Below, one piece after another: positions 40,951 through 54,200 of a stretch of DNA of 64,000 bases. This stretch comes from Azorinus chamasolen. Lineage: Eukaryota; Mollusca; Bivalvia; Cardiida; Solecurtidae. The first letter of the stretch is position 1. Each line of letters starts with the position of its first letter. Position numbers and translations under genes: made by a program. The stretch lies in assembly GCA_963576725.1 (NCBI GenBank), contig OY755244.1, positions 80,041,620 through 80,105,619 of the forward strand, written 5' to 3'. The notes under the pieces were generated by a model. It did no database searches. It saw only the letters and a program-made list of their open reading frames with translations, and was not told the DNA's origin.

Positions 40951-43900
40951 CATTATTATTATCATTATTATTACTTCTACTACTACTACTACTACTACTA
41001 CTACAACAACTACTATTACTATTACTACTACTACTACTACTACTACAAATGTACTGCTACTACTTCTACTACTACTACTTACCACTACCACTACTACTAC
41101 TACTACTTTTGTTCCAAGCTGCCAATGCGAGCAATGGTTTTGAGAACGATGACCAGTTTGTCACTGATACTGATAGATAAATTCACGTGTATTCAGTGCT
41201 ATTCATGTTGTTTGTGATTACTTAGGCTTTTGTCTGTCAGGCCTATTAATTCGGCGTCTCATCAGGACAAACTCATCAGGATCCCATGTGTGCCAATCGA
41301 TCAATACTTTCTCAACGGTATTAACCCATTACCTCATAGGCTATTTTTAGATCCAGCCTTTTTGAATGATTTTACCGAAAAGGAAAAGTGTAGTATTTTG
41401 TAGTTTGAAACCATTGTTATAAATAGAGCATTTGCTCCTACAGGAGCAAATGCTCTATTTATCACAATGGTTTCAACGGGTGACTTTTGCAGAGGCGTCA
41501 AAAGTCAATGTTAGGGAATGGGTTAAATATGAGGGAATGGATTAAATATGAGGGAATGGATTAAATATGAGGGAATGGGTTAACGAATTGAATGTAAATA
41601 AACAATGTAGCAAAACAGAATGTCACTAGCAGGTCCCGAGGTTATAAAACTTTTTTGCCTGAGTCTGAGATCATTCTAAAGCATATGATTGGTCAGATAC
41701 TGTATAATGATATCATACTCAAACTCAGACGCTTTATAACTTTGGACCCTGGTGAATCATTTGCAAACAATTTTATTATGCCTGATATGAAAGTGTCCCT
41801 GTGCTCTTTCTCCAATGACGTTGTTCATTTGAGTTTTAACCCTTAGCCTGCCACATATTTTTTTATCATTCTACCCTCTATGAATATTAATTAGGCAAAT
41901 CTTTACAAAAATATACAGGGTTATATTGTAACGATTTCCTATGCAAAATCATAGATCATGCAGGTATGGATTTTCCATGGCAAACAGTGCAGACCCAGAT
42001 GAGAGAGCTCTCTCATCTGGGTCTACACTGTTTGCAAATGCAACAATAGTTGTGAGTGAGATTCAATTCAACCACTCTGATATTAATTCTTTATCATATT
42101 GGAAATAAATCCGGATTGTAGAGCATCGTGGGTGGTTGAGGCGAGATCACGAAGTGGCAGATTACACATAATCTGTTCATCTGTTCACTTAATTAATGCT
42201 ATTTGTGTACATCCGATTATACACGTCTACTAAATAGAGTACATTGTTTCACTGAACTGATATTCATGAAACCATAAATTCTGACATGAATATTCATAAA
42301 ATAATATGTTATACATGTACCTGACTCTATCTGCAATAGTGAACACATCAATGACATCTGGAAAGGCTGGTCTTAGATTAGGAATTGCGTCTTTAAAAAG
42401 AGTTTTTAGATCCATGTCAATGTCCGTTACACTTGGAAATTCTTCGTTCATCATATTGAATAGCATCTGCTCTCGTTTGGTGTGACGACCCAGCTGAACG
42501 GAACCATGGTAAGAAATTACGTCTGGAAAGGAAATAAAGTTATGGCATGACTAACATAGCCTTGCACTTCAACCCATTCCTGCATATTGACGCCTTTTGA
42601 CGCTTCTGTAAATGTCACTTTGTGAAACCATTGTGATAAATAGAGCATTTGCTCCTATAGGAACAATGTTCTATTTATCTCGATAGTTTCAGACTACCAA
42701 ACTAAAAAAATCATTTTCTCTAGTTAATGCTCCTATTTGGTAGATTTATTCAAAGTGGTTGGATCTAAAAATAGCCTATGCGGGAATGGGTTAAATTGCA
42801 ATGACCCTTTCCCTGTTCAATATTTATATAAGAAACCATGACATTTAATATTAATTAGATTATTTTTACAGTAGCATATGAACACAGGAAAATGAGTCTG
42901 AGACAGAAACGGTAGAGCAGACCCTGATAAGACGCCTCCCACAGGAGCCGTCTGATCTGGGCCTACTGTGTTTGCAAATGCGTGAAAACAGGTTTATATT
43001 AAGGAAAGGGTTAACACAGTGAGATACAGTAAAATATCTCTATAACGGCCACCAAATTGTGTTAATTGGTTTGTATTTAGGACAGGTGGCTGCTTAAAGC
43101 AAGGTGAAAGTAAAACGGAACGCTCCTATACTTTCACCTTGCTTTAAGCTGCCACCTGCCTTTAAAACAAAATACTTGATGTAATTTTAGTGGTCGTTAT
43201 AGATAGGTTTTACTGTAATATCACAAGGATCATGTAACAATCTCGTGATATCAATGCTACGTAAGCTGTATATCTAGAGTATATACATTATAGATATGAT
43301 AGTTAACCCTTTCTCTGATACAGACATCCTTTCACGTCTTTGCTGATATTAGCTTTTCTGTAACCTCATTTAGAATCGCATATGAGAGACGACTCTAATG
43401 AGTGATTACAGTAATGGGTTCGGTGGAGAAATAAAACACAGTTTCATCTATACACCTTTTATCTGGTCTCTAACAATATGAACCATGATCATGTACTCCA
43501 TGAATATTCATGTTAAAATAATGACACCATGAATATTAGTTAGATTTTTACAACAGTAAAACACATGGAAGTTTGGCCATGATGGAAACTGTAGAATCAG
43601 ATCTATATTATATTATTAGCAAACAGAGCAGACACTGATCAGACGGCTCTTAGAGCCTTTTACTCCATAAGCTATTTTTAGATACAACCTCTTTGAATAA
43701 TTCTACATATAGGGAAATTTTAGAATGTTATAGTGTGAAACCATTGTGATAAATAGAGCATTTGCTCCTACAACGTAAACTACATGTACAGATATAACAC
43801 CCATATATTTTTACAAGGCTTATCTTAATCGGGCAGCAAAGATGAAAAGATTTATGTGTGCCTATATATATATAGAGAGAGAGAGAGAGAATGCTGCTCC

Positions 43901-46900
43901 TGAACTTATGTACTGTCGTACGCCAGACCGGAACTAAATGTACTGTTCAACTAGTAATACTGACGCTTTTTTAATCCTTTAGTCATGCTTGAAATAGCCT
44001 AATGACATTATGAATATCGTAGAATTAGATATAAGTATATCAATTCATAAGCATATATAATCGGATCTATATATAATTCCATAAGCAAAATAGCAGCTCT
44101 GATCAGACAGCTCCTACATGAGCCTACGAGCTGTATCTATTTTAGGCGTTTGAAGAAACCGGTGTAATGACGAATTTGTACTCCCGTAGAATTTATACTC
44201 CCCAGTCAATATTCAACATAGAAAAAGTACTCCCCAGTCCATATTCTACATAGAATATGGACTCCCCTCCCGTAGAATATGGACTCCTGTCCATTACCGC
44301 ATATGCTATTTTAAGACCCATTACCTCATAGACTATTTAAGTAGTTTTAGATCCAATCTCTTTTAAACAAATACCAGCACAGGCCCGCGAAGTCCCGCGA
44401 TGAAATGGTTAAATTCGCGAACTGACAAAGAAAGACTCACCAGAAAAACGAACATCATATGGTTTAGATCTCTTTCTGGAGAGCGTTTTACGGTCCCAAA
44501 CTTCGCACCAATACCTCCCTTGCAATGCTGTCATACTAATATTTCTGTTCGTTACTGTTCGCACGGCATCGGCCAGAGATTCGTTGATGTGCAAGGATAT
44601 GTCGTTCGTTACGTCTACAAAGTACAAATATATAAAAACTATAGACAAATGATAAATACAAAGTACATATAAATAACAATTTTAGACATTTAAATACATG
44701 TAGATAACAAATAAAGACCAATGATATATACAGACCTTCAAATAAATAACAAATATAGGCAAATGGTATATTCAAAGACCATACAAACAACAAATACAGA
44801 CCAATGATATATACAAAGTACATGTAAATAACAAATATAGGCCGATTTTATATACAAAATACATACGTATATATAACAAATATAGACTTTTCTGGTCCTT
44901 CTGGGATCATTAGTTTTCATGTTATTAGTTTTGAAAATTGAATACTGCTTAAGCCGGTGCTATTGGGCGTGAGTAGTGTTGCACTTTTAATAACTACTCA
45001 TGAACAGACTCAATAAAACCGAGTCTGCAATTTTCTGTTTTTGCATTTCTACTTTTGCTTTCGAAGGATCACCCATTTTCAGAATATGTTACCATCAATA
45101 ACAGCCCCATTATAATAACTACCACTATCACCACCTTCCGTTTTATTATCATCGCCATCTTCATTATCATTATCAACACATTACGTAACTCTACTCAGGA
45201 CAGAGCAACAGATAAAGGTGCGTACTGAAATACTAAAATCGTCATTTCTCTATCAAATCCTATGTTGTGACTACTCTTTAGAATCGTCTCGAAGAGACGA
45301 TTCTAAAGAGTGGTCACAACATAGGGTTTGGTGGAGAAATAATGAATTTAATCTTAAATATATATCAATTTAAGCATCTTATCTTGACCTCTGTAAGGAA
45401 TAAGTAAAAATACTTCTAACAGACAACTTTACAGTATGATAATGATTAAACCGTAATATGTTCAATAATTTTAACTGGCTCTTCCTTTTCTGAAAATAAA
45501 TTAAATAAAAAAGTTGTACCAAAAATTATCACTGAAGAAAATGATTTGTATAATAGACAGTGCCGACCCTGGCCAAAGAGCTCCCTCGGGGTCCTTTTGA
45601 TCTGGGTCTACACTGTTTTCAAATGTATTTTGTACTTAGTTCCCGTACAATCAGGTTTAACTCACATTTGTCTCTCGTTTCCACAAGCACACCGTCTTTG
45701 AACCACAAAACGGGAAACTCGGAGGCGGCGCTCGTCAGGTCACACACGAGGCTGTTTCTAGGGTCGCGTAATGAAAAGAGCTTGAGCTCAGCATCTTGTA
45801 TGTACATTTCAAGGCCTTCATCGTTGTACAACGGAGAGTTGTTTGTCGTGTGAACAGCTGTTCAAGAGTATAATGATTGAAATATCATAAAATAAGTGAG
45901 TTTGGTGGGTTTTCAAGCATATGGACAAAAGGTGTTCATTCGCTAATCCATGTCCATATATTTGTATACGTTAGAGTCTTTCTAAAAATGCACACACTAC
46001 ATGAATACATCTACAATAAACCCTCTCTATAACGACTACTAAATTGTGTTAACTCGTAGTTGGTATTTAGGGCAGGTGGCTGCTTAAAGCACGGTGAAAG
46101 TAAAACAGAACGCTCCTATAGGAGCGTTCTGTTTTACTTTCACCTTGCTTTAAGCAGCCATCTGCCTTTAACACAAACTACCGGTACTTGATTTAATTTA
46201 GTGGCCGTTATAGAGAGGTTTTACTGTATGTGTCTTTAACACAAATATATGCTTAGTGCTAGGCAACATTTCTGCATAACTTTTGCCCTGCATTAAGCTA
46301 CCACCCGTGTTTACGGCCCATAAGCAGACCTCATTTTGGTGACCACATTAGATGGATTTACTGAGCATGAACACCATGGTTTCATCAATTCATCTATCAT
46401 TAAATGCACTGTCATATAAGAATAATACTAATATAAACTCGATAGAATTAAACTTTGAATTAAGTTCTCTCTAGATTGCTGTTTCCATTCATATTTACAT
46501 TTAGTCCTATGTTCAAGCTTGAAATTAATTGCCCGTATTTCAGTTCACCCTGGTTAGGGTTATACCTCCTTTTCAAACTACATTTCAAAATTTAACCCTT
46601 TCCCTCATACAAACGTGTTTTCACGCATCTGCAAACAGAGTAGACCCAGATCAGAGGGCTCCTAAAGGAGCCCTCTGATCAGGGTCTGCTCTGTTTGCTA
46701 ATGGAAGTTAATAGACTTGTTTCTTTACTTTCTAAAACGGCTACAATGTTCCACCATCCATATTTGATTATTTTGACTATTTTGTTCATGAATATTCAGT
46801 AGGTATTGGAATTTGTAATACACATAGAACAGGGAAATGGTTAAGTAAAGATAATAACAAGATGTGTTTGTGAAACACTATGCCCCCTCGATATGATATT

Positions 46901-48256
46901 TGACCCTAAAGGATGACCTTGATCTTGACATGTCACCCCTCAAACTGTGCAGCTTCATGGGGCGCACATGCATACCACATATCAAGTCTGTATCTCTACT
47001 GGTTCAAAAGTTATGGCCAATGTTAAAGTTTGTGACCTTTGACCATGAAGGATATGACCTTGACATGGTACCCCTCAAACTGTGCAGCAAAATGAGAAAC
47101 ACACGTATACCAACTATCAAGTCTGTATCTCTACTGGTTCAAAAGTTATGGCCAATGTTAAAGTCGGTGACCTTTGACCCTGAAAGATGACCTTGACCTT
47201 GAAATGTCACCCCCTAAAATGTGCAGCTTCATGAGATACACATGCATACCAAATATTAAGACTTTATCTCTATTGGTTCAAAAGTTAGGGCCAATTTGAA
47301 GTTGGTGACCTTTGACCCTGAAGAATGACCTTGACATTTCACCCCTCACACTGTGTAGCTTCGTGAGATACACAATCATGCCATATATCAAGTCTCTATC
47401 TGTACTGGTTCAAAAGTTATGACCAATGTTAAAGTCGGTGATTTGACCCATGTGTTTGACCTCTGACCTTTAAAAATGACATTGACCTTGACATGTCACC
47501 CCTCAACATGTGCGGCTTAATGAGATACATATGCGTGCCAAATATCAAGTCACTAGCTGTACTGGCTCAAAAGTTATGACCAATGTTAAAGTTACAGACA
47601 AAGAAACAAACAATTTGACCTTTGAACCTGACGTATGACCTTGACCTTTCACCCCTCAAAATGTGCAAGTTCATGAGATACACACGCATGCCAAATATCA
47701 AGTCTCTATCTCTACTGGTCAAAAAGTTATGGCCAATGTTAAAGTCGGTGATTTGACCCATATATTTGACCTCTGACCTTGAAGGATGACCTTGACCTTG
47801 ACATGTCAACCCTCAAAATGTGCGGCTTCATGAGATACATATGCATGCCAAATATCTAGTCTCTATCTGTACTGACTCAAAAGTTATGACCAATGTTATA
47901 GTTGCGTTAATGTTACAGACAAAAAACAGACAATTTGACCTTTGACCCTAAAGATGACCTTGACCTTGACACGTCACCCCTCAAAATGTGCAGCTTCATG
48001 AGATACACAAACATGCCAAATATCAAGTCTCTACCTCTACTGGTCCAAAAGTTATGGCCAATGTTAAAGTCGGTAATTTGACCCATATATTTGACCTCTG
48101 ACCTTGAAGGATGACCTTGACCTTGACATGTCACCCCTCAAAATGTGCGGCTTCATGAGATACATATGCATACCAAATATCAAGTCTCTATCTGTACTGG
48201 CTCAAAAGTTATGACCAATGTTAAAGTTGCTGACAAACAAACAGACAAACAGACAA

Positions 48257-48292
<36 letters not shown>

Positions 48293-51200
48293 GGCAAAAA
48301 CAATATGCCCCCCCAGATCTTATCTGGGGGGCATAAAAATGGAATGATGGACTGTATATGGTACAGCGTCATAGCTAAAGGAGTATATATCAAATACTAA
48401 AAGTCGCCATTTCTCCGCCAAACCTTGTGACCGCTCTTTTGGTTTTGACCGCTCTTTAGAATCGTCTCGTTTCTATCCACATTAACCAAATAAACGTGCA
48501 ATGTAGTCATTCGTATAAAATGGTCATAACAATTACATAAATACTCACATAGGGACTTGGCATCTTTCACACACACAACATTCATGATCTCATCGCAGTT
48601 CATCTGTAATACTCCCATCTCGTCAAAGTATTTACAACCCATAGAAGACGGGGTTGCTTCCATCCAAAACTTTTCACCTAAAATACATTAATGTTTTTGT
48701 CAACATATGATGCCTATAGCAATCAAGTCAAGTGGTGTGTACAGTAAAACCTCTCTATAACGACCACTAAATTACATGAAGTATTTTGTGCTAAAGGCAG
48801 GTGGCTGCTTAAAGCAAGATGAAAGTAAAACAGAACGCTCCTACAGGAGCGTTCTGTTTTACTTTCACCTTGCTTTAAGCAGCAACCTGCCCTAAATACC
48901 AACTAATTAACATAATTTAGTGGTCGTTATAGAGAGGTTTTACTGTACTTGCTAAAAAATTACGGCATTATGAACCGATTCGAAGTCATTGTTGACAATG
49001 ATTAGCATTTTAGTCCATAGATAAACTTTTAAAAGTATTTGCAAACAGAGCAGACCCAGATCAGATGGTCCCTGTACCAGCCGTCTGGTCCCAGTCTGTC
49101 TGTTTCCTTATGGAATAATGCAGATCTGATTCTACAGTTTCTGTAAAGGCAAAATGTTCATGGGTTAAAATGTTACTATAATACTTCTATCAATTAATAT
49201 TTATATTATTTCTTACTGGAATGTTCATTGAGTAAAGGTTTACTGTTAGTGGAGTTTTTTTGCTCGTATTTGGCAATACAATATGATTAATCATTGATAT
49301 TACTGTGTATCTGTATGGATACGCCTGTATAACTGTATAGATACGCCTGTATAACTGTATAGATACGCTTGATAAACTGTATAGATACGCCTGTATAACT
49401 GTATAGATACGCCTGGAGAACTGTATAGATACGCCTGGAGAACTGTATGAATACGCCTGTATAACTGTATAGATACGCCTGGTGAACTGTATAGATGCGC
49501 CTGTATAACTGTATAGATACGCCTGTATAACTGTATAGATACGCCTGTATAACTGTATAGATACGACTGGAGAACTGTATAGATACGTCTGTATAACTGT
49601 ATAGATACGCCTGGAGAACTGTATGGATACGCCTGGAGAACTGTATAGATACGCCTGTTTACGCCTTTGCAAATAAAGAAGACTCAGATCAGACGGCTCC
49701 AGTAGGAACGGTCTAATCAGGGTCTACTGTGTTTGCTCATGAAATAATATAGCTCTTAGTCTACAGTTTGTATCATTGTCAAAAGTTCCCTTGTCATTTA
49801 CACCAGTTAATCAATATTCATTCTGTTATTATTTCTTACACGAATATTCATGAGGTAAATAGTGATAAAGTTGTTTGTAGACATACTCTAACATATCGAC
49901 ATAATATAAACCGTAAGTATTATGTATAACAGTTGCATAGTGAGATTATCTAACAGTGTGTATTTTTGGCAACAGGTACATAGCGGGATAATCTTAAACG
50001 TATGTATTTTAGCAACATAGCGTATATGTTTTTGCAACAAGTATATATCAAGATAATCCAAAACGTATATATTTTGGCAACATGTACATATGAAGATAAT
50101 CTAAAAGGTATGCATTTTTTGGCAACAAATATATATCGAGATGGTCAAATAGCATGTACATTTTGGAAACAAATAGTTATCGTTTTATCCAAAACGTATG
50201 TAAATTTGTTTTAGAAAATCTAAATGTATATGTTTGGCAACAGGAACATACCGAGATAATCTAAACTGAATACGCTTTATGTATTTGGCAACAAGTACAT
50301 ACCGAGATAATCTAAACTGAATAGGCTTTATGTATTTGGCAACAAGTACATATTGAGATATGCTAAATTTGGCAACAAACACCAAGAATATGTCACTCTA
50401 GGCAAGTCTAGAATATATCTTTATAAATATGGCAGGATTGCATATTGTCTACGCTACCATTCAGTTGTCCCCTTTCTTTCTTGACGGCAAGCAATATGAA
50501 GTTTCTTTCGAAGTCGCTCTCACCGAGAGCGACACGGGCCTGGAGGGATTTGCATGTGCTGACGGACTGGCTGTAAGGCAGTCTGATATCCAGAATTTTA
50601 TAACACGAGTCAAACAACACGTGGCCGTACCAACCGTCATCGCAAGTGGAAGCTGGAAAACAGTGAAAAGTTGATAGATCAAACAATAAGCAGGACAATC
50701 TATTTATTCACATGTATATATTGGAGTCATTATAGTTAAACGATGCTTTCGTATAGAAAAAGAATAACAAACAGCATGCTAACAGATAATTAAACCGACA
50801 TATTACACAATTAATTTCCAAATAAAATAATAGAATCTCTTATTTCTGTGATAAAATAACTTTTAATGTCTTAGCTGTTTTAACACAAATAGTCCTCCAG
50901 TATCCAAATACGTTAATTCCTGGTGACTTGATTAGACAAGCAAGCATTGTTCATCAGACTTAAATGTTATTGAGCAGGACTGATATATTTAATAATCACA
51001 CAGAACAGACTCTTATTAGTCCATAGGATGAGAAATGTTACGTGTTACCTTGTGACATAACTTCCACTTCGTAGCTGAAGCAAACAGAAGGCAGTCTGGC
51101 AGTGCAAGAAGACAACTCCATGGTTTGTTTTGTTGGACGGTGAATCAATGTTTTAGTGTTTCCAGTCTGGATGTCTTCCGCTAGGTCAGGCCTTTCTTGT

Positions 51201-54200
51201 CTGTCGTGTATCTCGTCCTCAATTTCAAAGTCCGGTGTCTCGATATGGTCGTTTTCATACTGATTTTCATCAGTAATATCAGCAAACTCATTTATACTTG
51301 GTGTGTCGATTTCGATATCATCTGTTGATAAGTCGTCAATAATTTCGTTTCTTTCTGAATCATGGACATTGTTAGGATCATCTGTTATATCCAGTAATTC
51401 TTTATCTAAATTACTTATTTCATCTAAGTCAGTTTCTGGCATGTTTGGTAATAAGTCATTCACAAAATCATCAACTTCGACGTGTGAATTATTCTCTGAA
51501 TTATATAATCCACCTTCATCTGATTCAACTGTTGATAGCTTCTCAGACGCGTCAGGAATGTCATCTAACATTTCATTTTTATATATACCAAAGTCAGATT
51601 CACTTATGTCATCAGAAGGGTTCTCTATGTCTGTTTCTACCAGGGAATCGTCGTGTGTCTCATTTACAGTTAACTTGTCCAGTAAATCACTTATGTTTGT
51701 TTCGATGTCATCTCCTAATATGGAATCCGGATTTTCGAATTCACGAGTTTCAATACCTGATGTTATCGATTCTTCATTTATTCCACTAGTGTTATTCCCA
51801 TTGCTATATTCTTCTTTGTTTATTTCATTTAAATCATCTATCATCGATACAGAGTCATGTGTATTTTCTTCTGTTACTTTATTCTCTGCATTAATTATAT
51901 CAGTAATGTCTTCTTCGTCCGAAGTTTTAATTAAATCATCTTGTTTAGATGATGTTACTTCCATATAATCTGTAAACTGTTCGGAAATGTCAGACAAAGT
52001 CGGTTCATTGTTTATAATGGGAGGGATTCCTTCAACAATATTTTCAAGTTTGTCATTCAGCTCTGTTTCATCTGTTGCTGTTGTTTCTATGTTATCTGCG
52101 ATGCCTACTGGTATTAACGGATCACCTAATTCACTGACTTTGTCATTCAAGACTTCATTCTCCGAACCTTTATTTTCGGTTTCTTCTATGACGGTTTCAC
52201 CATTTATGTCACTCGCTGATTCGTGAATACTGTCTGTCGGAAGTTTATCTCTATTATCCATTACATCATCAGAACTTTGGGGAGTAACTATTGGGAGAGT
52301 ATCAAGAGACTTAAATGAGTCATCTGAAAATATTTCAGGTAAATGATCAGTAATACTCTGGGCATTTTCATTTTTTGTTATATCATCGCCTGTATTGTCT
52401 TCTTTATTTGAAATCATATCTAAGGACATATCTTGTAACATCTCAGCCGCCTTTGCCAAAGTATCATCGCTTGCTTCCGGCAACTTTCCGTCTGAACTGA
52501 GAGGATCGAATAAATCTTTAGTTGTTTCAATAATATCAGCTAGGAGTCCCTCCTTAGGTTTGGCGTCGTCACTGTTGTCATTGTTTACTAAACCATTAGT
52601 GTGTATGTCATCTTGAAAGACTGACTGAACATCATCAAAATTGCTCACTGGATCAACGATTTTTGTTTCTGTTACTTCCGAGTTTGTATTGATAGTATCA
52701 AGGTTGTCAATGCTTCCAGCAAAGTGATCTTTTACATTTTCTTTGAAGTCGTCTATTTTTGAATCAGATTCAGTATTTCCTAGTTCGGTACTTGACGAAA
52801 CACTATTTCTTAAATTGTCCGTGTTTTCACTTGCAGTTGTATCCGTTTTATTTTCTGCAGATGCATGCATGTTTTTTTCTGTGACAGTGGTTTTAGTAGG
52901 TTCAACATTGTTAATGTTCTCAATTTTCTTTCCATCTCCTGTGCTGCCATTTGTCTTTGATATGCCAATATTATTGAGCTCCTGTGCACTTTTGTCCGAT
53001 AGATCACCTAGAGTGACTGGGTTTTCACCAAGAACAGTATTGTCTCCTACCTTATCTTTCTCCGAGGCAAAATCATTGAAATCTTTATGAATTTCATTTA
53101 CGGAACCAAGTGGTGTATTAGAATCTTGTACATGTGCACCGGTTAATTTTTCAGCAATATCTTTGACGGAATTTAATAGGTCTGATTGTGACAATGGACT
53201 TTCAGTTGCAAACAGGTCACTTTGCATGATATTTGTTGTTCCAGAATTATCAGAACTTGAAATCTCTCTGTCATCGGAAGAAATGTCAAAAGTAGGAATT
53301 TCCGTGTGGAGACCTCCAGACTGCAGATTTGTGTCAGTAAGACCTGTACCTGGAATCTGATGATCGCTTTGTATACCTAAAGACGTTCCTGGGAGCTCAG
53401 GAAGCTGGTCAGTGAACTGAGTCCGCGACAGCATAGATTGGAAAGCAGCCGTGGGCAGAAATGTTTCAGTTGCCGGTCGTCGAAACTTGTACAAACTGTC
53501 TCGAAATGATGACAAGTCAAATCCATCGGATGAATCTTCGTCGGGGGCTCTCTTTCTCCGTCGTTTCTTGTCGTCATCTTCAACATTCAATGACCCGCAG
53601 AACTCTGACGTCTTGGGCAATGGCTTTGTATCCCATTTCCATGGTCGCGATTTAGGGTCCTTTGGGCTGGAAACAAATGCATGTATAAATAATCGTATAA
53701 GCTTCAATTGTGCAGTTTGTAAGAACAATTATGAAATGCATTTGAAACTGAATCATGATGCAATGTACAAAATTATATTGCACAAAAACGTCAGACAAAT
53801 TAAGATTATTTCGACACAATCAATTGGTTGAAAGACAAACGATACACAAAAAGATTATCTTGATTTTGTGTTCTATCTATCGATCTTGAATGTGCTTTAC
53901 TACATATAAAACAAGGTATGGTACATTGTAAGTGCAGTATCAGAGTGTCGGAATACAGTTCAAATGAGTATAAATATTAATCTTGTAGACTGGTGGTAGC
54001 TTAACCCATTTGCTCCCACGATCCTATATATGGGACGTAGGCAAACAGTGTAGACTCTGATCAGACGCCGCATAATGCGGCGTCTGATCAGAGTCTACAC
54101 CGTTTGCTGATAGGAATTTCAATATAAAACAAAACGAAATTAAAAATTTAGGCCAGGCACCCCTTCAATTTAAAATGGACTAATCCAATATATAAACATG

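Noticed and set aside
40663..41143. Two long overlapping frames (Ile/Leu-rich and Asn/Val-rich)
   Set aside because: They are translations of a trinucleotide repeat.
46900..48134. Repeated frames in the tgaccttgacc array
   Set aside because: Tandem non-coding repeat. The frames differ between units and lack conserved protein features.
49190..49672. 160-aa Tyr/Ser-rich frame
   Set aside because: It is a translation of a 22-bp minisatellite.
51303..53831. Plus-strand Ser-rich frames opposite the giant exon
   Set aside because: They are antisense shadows of the Asp/Glu/Ser codons of exon 4.
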